A stretch of DNA of 64,000 nucleotides from UBA3064 sp023258775 (GTDB lineage Bacteria; Pseudomonadota; Gammaproteobacteria; Burkholderiales; Burkholderiaceae_E): NCBI GenBank assembly GCA_044355655.1, contig JBIKXS010000002.1, positions 62,001-126,000 on the forward strand, read 5' to 3'. Each line of letters begins with the position of its first letter. Within the stretch, counting starts at the first letter, position 1. Positions 60,874-64,000 of the stretch are shown piece after piece. The notes beneath the pieces are model-generated. The model made no database searches, was not told the origin of the DNA, and worked only from the letters and a program-made list of their open reading frames with translations. Both the position numbers and the translations under genes were made by a program.

Positions 60874-61839
60874 ATGACAAGCGCCCTCAAAAAACTGCGG
60901 ATTGCTAGCCGCAAAAGTAGGCTTGCGCTTTGGCAGGCAGAGCATGTTCGAAGCCTTTTGCAACATCATCATCCGGACACTGATGTTGAAATCATCGGCG
61001 TGTCCACCGAAGGTGACCGAGTGCTCGATCGCGCCCTCTATGAGATTGGCGGCAAAGGTCTGTTCACCAAGGAACTCGAACTCGCCTTACTCCGTGGCGA
61101 AGCAGAGCTTGCGGTGCATTCGCTCAAGGATGTACCCATGACGCTTGGCGAGGCCTTTTGCCTGGCTGGCATCATGGCGCGGGAAGATCCGCGCGACGCT
61201 TGGGTGAGTCCGACGATTCCAGCCCTCGAATCATTACCGCAGGGCGCGGTTGTTGGCACCTCAAGTCTGCGTCGAGAGGCACAACTCAAGGCCATGCGGC
61301 CGGACATTGAGATCCAACCCTTACGCGGCAACCTTGATACCCGGCTCGCCAAGCTTGACCGCGGCGAATATCAAGGGATCGTATTGGCGGTTGCCGGACT
61401 GAATCGACTTGAATTGAGTCACCGAATTGCTCAGTACTGTGAACCAACTTTGATGTTGCCAGCGGTTGGTCAAGCGGCACTTGGTCTTGAGTGCCTTGTC
61501 CAACGCCAGGACGTGATCGACATGCTGCAAGTGCTGGATCACCGCCCGAGTAATCTGGCGGTCAGCGCTGAGCGCGAGCTTGCCCTTAGGCTTGGTGGTA
61601 GCTGTCGAGTGCCGCTAGCAGCCTTCGCTAGCTGGGAGGTGGATCGGATGCGTTTGCGCGCTTGTGTGCAACTGCCCGACGGACGTATGGTCCATGCTGA
61701 GGATCACCAAAGTGTCGAGAACCTGAACGAGGCTTTAGGATTAGGTGCTCAGGTCGCCGCGCTTTTAATGGCTCAGGGCGCAAGGCCCTGGTCAGGCCAG
61801 GACGGCACAAACCCTTGGGTCAACGCACCGTCCTCTTAA
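60874..61839 (+). CDS. hemC: Porphobilinogen deaminase (hydroxymethylbilane synthase)
   Basis: 321 residues from ATG 60874; the frame is open upstream into algR but the conserved start is LRIASRKSRLALWQAEHV. LFTKELELALL, SLKDVPM, GTSSLRREAQL and the dipyrromethane-binding Cys in LGGSCRVPLAAFA are conserved. Third step of haem synthesis from ALA. hemD begins inside its last codons. Confidence 0.97.
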   Translation: MTSALKKLRIASRKSRLALWQAEHVRSLLQHHHPDTDVEIIGVSTEGDRVLDRALYEIGGKGLFTKELELALLRGEAELAVHSLKDVPMTLGEAFCLAGIMAREDPRDAWVSPTIPALESLPQGAVVGTSSLRREAQLKAMRPDIEIQPLRGNLDTRLAKLDRGEYQGIVLAVAGLNRLELSHRIAQYCEPTLMLPAVGQAALGLECLVQRQDVIDMLQVLDHRPSNLAVSAERELALRLGGSCRVPLAAFASWEVDRMRLRACVQLPDGRMVHAEDHQSVENLNEALGLGAQVAALLMAQGARPWSGQDGTNPWVNAPSS

Positions 61840-62669
61840 GCATCGCTGAGCCTCGTGCAAGTCAGCAGGCGAGATGGCTTGAACAGCATGGTTTTGAGGT
61901 GCTTATTGCCTCAACCCATCGGCTCAAGGTTTTGGATAGGCGCGTGGCGAATTGGGCATGGGCCGATGCTTTAAGTGCTGATCATGATGTGCTTATCCCA
62001 GCAAGCCCTGGAGCAGTCGGCTGCCTCGCATCTGGGCTTGAGCAAGCTGGGCTGAACGGCAAGCTCGCGGCAATGGCATGGCTTTGCCTAGGTGAAGGGA
62101 GCCTCGAGGCGATCCAAAGCCATTTTCCAATTTTGGGCGGCGAGGGACTCAAGGGTCTGCCCGAGCGCCAACTCGCCCGGCTTGAGCATCGCGACTTAAG
62201 TCATTTACTCGCCGATTCGCAAAGTCGGCGCTGGATCGGCAACCGAACTGTTCACTTGCTTTGCGCAAAGCATCGGGTTGCGGCGATCGAGCTAGCTTTT
62301 CAAGCAAGCTGGGGGCAGCAACTGACTGTCCACGGTGTTTATGAAGATCACTGGTCGGACATGCCAGCATCTGAGACCCAGCGTCTGCTCCGAGCCTTGG
62401 CATCTGCAGATCGGCTTTGTTGGCAGCTCGGGTCGATTGCGCTACTTGAGCAAGTTCATCGTGCACTTTGCGAAGAATCAATCAATGACCCAACTGGTGG
62501 CCATCAGACGCTGGAGGTTCTTAGGCGTGGCCGAGCTATGTTGCATCGTGCAGCCATCATCGCGCCGCACAAGCGCATCATCGATCGCGCAAAACAACTT
62601 GGCTACGAAGGCCCGGCGGGCATCCTAGCTGGCAGCGAGGCGCTTCTCGATTGGCTTTCGATGGCATAG
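61815..62669 (+). CDS. hemD: Uroporphyrinogen-III synthase
   Basis: 284 residues from a TTG at 61815, 25 bp before the hemC stop; no ATG or GTG gives the required N-terminus (TVLLSIAEPRASQQARWLEQ). HemD is poorly conserved; the fold is suggested by the SPGAVGCLASGLEQ and LPERQLARLEH regions and position between hemC and hemX. TTG with overlap implies coupled translation. Confidence 0.83.
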   Translation: MGQRTVLLSIAEPRASQQARWLEQHGFEVLIASTHRLKVLDRRVANWAWADALSADHDVLIPASPGAVGCLASGLEQAGLNGKLAAMAWLCLGEGSLEAIQSHFPILGGEGLKGLPERQLARLEHRDLSHLLADSQSRRWIGNRTVHLLCAKHRVAAIELAFQASWGQQLTVHGVYEDHWSDMPASETQRLLRALASADRLCWQLGSIALLEQVHRALCEESINDPTGGHQTLEVLRRGRAMLHRAAIIAPHKRIIDRAKQLGYEGPAGILAGSEALLDWLSMA

Positions 62670-62695
62670 TCGCTTGCTTGTTAGAATGATCGGCT

Positions 62696-63910
62696 ATGCA
62701 AGCTTCCGAAGAATCCAAGAACCCGCAAAGTCCAACCGAGCAAGCGCAGGATGTGAAGGGGCAGGCTTCGCATGCTGCCGCGACACCGCTAGGGCCCGCG
62801 AAACCGCAGCCAAGCTGGTTTGGCGTGGGATGGTTCGGCATGATTGTGGTGATCCTCGCTGCTGGGCTTGGCGGTTACTGGTTCTCACAACGTATGGATC
62901 GGGTCGAAACCAGTGCGGCAAGGCGCCTGCAGGGTGCGGATCAGCGGATTGTGGAACTCGAAGCTCAAACCAAGCTCTATCAGGACGAGCTTCGAGAACT
63001 CGGATCGCGAGCGTCGGTTGTTGAGTCGAAGCTAAGCGAAAGCATCGGACAACAAGCCCAGCTTGAACAGCTTTATAAGAGCATGGCCGTTGAATCTGCG
63101 GACGCTCTGCTTCACGACATGGAACGCAGCGTTCTCGCCGCTGTGCAACAGCTTCAATTCGGTGGCTTGAATACAACGCTTCTGGTCCTTGGTGAAATCG
63201 ATCTTCGACTTGGTCGCTTGCGTGAACCCAGTCTTTTGGCGGTACAAAGGGCGCTTCAGCGAGATATCGAGCGCTTAAAGGCAGAGTCGGTACACGACCC
63301 AATTCAAGTGGCCCAGCGACTTGATGTGATGCTCGGACAGGTTGATGCCTTACAGCTTTTATCAGAACAGCGACACGATGCCGATCCGTCCCCAAGCGGC
63401 AAACCGGATTCTATCGGCGCAACAACTGCAAGTTCGGAACGCAAGGAGCAGACGGGTGGCGCTGCTAATTTGCAGGGTTCAAAACCAGCTGAATCGGGTC
63501 AAGGGTGGGCTAACGCCGAAGAGTTCGTACGCTGGGGCCAGCAATTAGGCATCAACCTCTTGTCGGCAATACGCGATTTGTTTCGCGTAACCCGGGTTGA
63601 TCGTCCCGACGCTTTACTTGCGGCGCCGCAACAGGCCTACTTTCTGCGCGAGCAACTCCGTTTACATTTGATGAGCGCGAGACTCGCAGCGATGTGGCGT
63701 AACGATGTGCTTTTTAAAACGGATACCGATCGTGCAAGTATGCTGCTGCAGCGCTATTTCGATCCGCAGCAGCGTCTTGTAGGCGCTCAACTAGAAAGCC
63801 TTAAGCAATTGCAGTCGATGCGTCTTTCGCTCGATCAGCAAGCCCTGGCAGAAACGCTCACCGCGATCCGTGGTGCGAGAAGCGCACGTGATGCGCGAAC
63901 CGCACGTTAA
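62696..63910 (+). CDS. hemX: HemX family membrane protein
   Basis: 404 residues: polar Pro/Gln-rich N-terminus, one membrane helix (WFGMIVVILAAGLGGYWFS, residues about 43-61), a long coiled-coil region (RRLQGADQRIVELEAQTKLY) and a helical C-terminal domain. HemX is named uroporphyrin-III C-methyltransferase-like but this class lacks methyltransferase motifs; its role in haem synthesis is unproven. It lies between hemD and hemY. Confidence 0.88.
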   Translation: MQASEESKNPQSPTEQAQDVKGQASHAAATPLGPAKPQPSWFGVGWFGMIVVILAAGLGGYWFSQRMDRVETSAARRLQGADQRIVELEAQTKLYQDELRELGSRASVVESKLSESIGQQAQLEQLYKSMAVESADALLHDMERSVLAAVQQLQFGGLNTTLLVLGEIDLRLGRLREPSLLAVQRALQRDIERLKAESVHDPIQVAQRLDVMLGQVDALQLLSEQRHDADPSPSGKPDSIGATTASSERKEQTGGAANLQGSKPAESGQGWANAEEFVRWGQQLGINLLSAIRDLFRVTRVDRPDALLAAPQQAYFLREQLRLHLMSARLAAMWRNDVLFKTDTDRASMLLQRYFDPQQRLVGAQLESLKQLQSMRLSLDQQALAETLTAIRGARSARDARTAR

Positions 63911-63963
63911 GGGGCAAAGATGGCTGACAACATCGCCTTAACCGCGCTGCTCACCAACTAGCT

Positions 63964-64000
63964 ATGCGCTGGATTCTCGGTATCTTGGTCGTTTTGGCGA
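63964..64000 (+). CDS. hemY: HemY family protein, 5' end only
   Basis: ATG 63964 begins MRWILGILVVLA, running off the window. The hydrophobic start and location directly after hemX fit HemY, a membrane protein with TPR repeats of the hemCDXY cluster. Only twelve codons are visible, so identity rests on context. Confidence 0.6.
   Translation, partial: MRWILGILVVLA

Noticed and set aside
62694..63395. 233-residue open frame antisense to hemX
   Set aside because: No recognisable domain; Arg/Gln/Pro-rich composition typical of an antisense shadow.
63920..63961. 13-codon open frame (MADNIALTALLTN) between hemX and hemY
   Set aside because: Could be a leader peptide, but it is too short and has only a weak GGGGCAAAG ribosome site, with no regulatory structure seen.

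Overview
The window is a gene-dense (roughly 90 % coding), mid-GC chromosomal segment of a betaproteobacterium, most likely Burkholderiales. The evidence is gene order: hfq-hflX-hflK-hflC-DUF2065-hisZ-purA, tRNA-Leu-rnr-rlmB, algZ/algR-like pair followed by hemC-hemD-hemX-hemY, surE-pcm-nlpD-like followed by a PolB-type exonuclease and rlmD, and an aceE-aceF-lpdA operon whose E3 carries its own lipoyl domain. I see no phage, insertion sequence, integrase or CRISPR array, and nearly all genes are housekeeping genes.

Layout. 1-5.1 kb: 3' part of an NtrC-type regulator, then xthA, prlC and folD on the minus strand. 5.1-10.8 kb: tRNA-Ala and tRNA-Glu behind one promoter, a DMT transporter, an orphan LuxR-type regulator, dusA, a DUF2069 protein, an alpha/beta hydrolase and metY. 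11-16.3 kb: CBS protein, surE, pcm, a degenerate-M23 lipoprotein, exonuclease and rlmD; rpoS, often found at this spot in relatives, is absent. 16.2-30.7 kb: yccA-like, then ndk, rlmN, rodZ-like, ispG, hisS, yfgM, bamB, der, hfq, hflX, hflK, hflC, DUF2065 and hisZ, a long mostly overlapping co-directional run joining isoprenoid, histidyl-tRNA, outer-membrane assembly, ribosome biogenesis and membrane quality-control functions. 30.7-36.1 kb: purA, a phosphoribosyltransferase, tRNA-Leu, rnr and rlmB. 36-42.7 kb: cysQ, a second orphan LuxR regulator and a complete branched-chain amino-acid type ABC transporter (livGFHMK). 42.8-50.3 kb: yhhQ, a YbbP-like permease without its ATPase, a GNAT enzyme, an M20 peptidase, an SDR, an MFS carrier and tRNA-Arg. 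50.4-57.3 kb: a glycosyltransferase and the pyruvate dehydrogenase operon. 57.4-64 kb: argH, the LytS/LytTR two-component pair and haem genes hemC, hemD, hemX and the start of hemY.

The most unusual signal is a repeated architectural theme. Several spacers consist almost entirely of short imperfect tandem repeats, each with its own unit and period: about 33 bp at 10.8 kb, 22-24 bp at 32.0 kb, 19 bp at 35.2 kb and 20 bp at 58.8 kb. The same kind of short tandem expansion lies inside genes: five 8-residue units forming the PrlC tail, a 14-residue duplication inside PrlC, three 14-residue units in the NlpD-like lipoprotein, and an Asp/His-rich insert in RlmN. The units share no obvious sequence, so this looks like a genome-wide tendency to generate local tandem repeats rather than spread of one element. 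Other points of note are the missing rpoS, a missing pilF together with a short RodZ, a 168-bp convergent overlap of cysQ with rlmB, several perfect palindromes in promoter regions, and a possible decayed biotinyl/lipoyl-domain remnant near 37.7 kb. All functional statements rest on motif recognition by eye; no database search was run.
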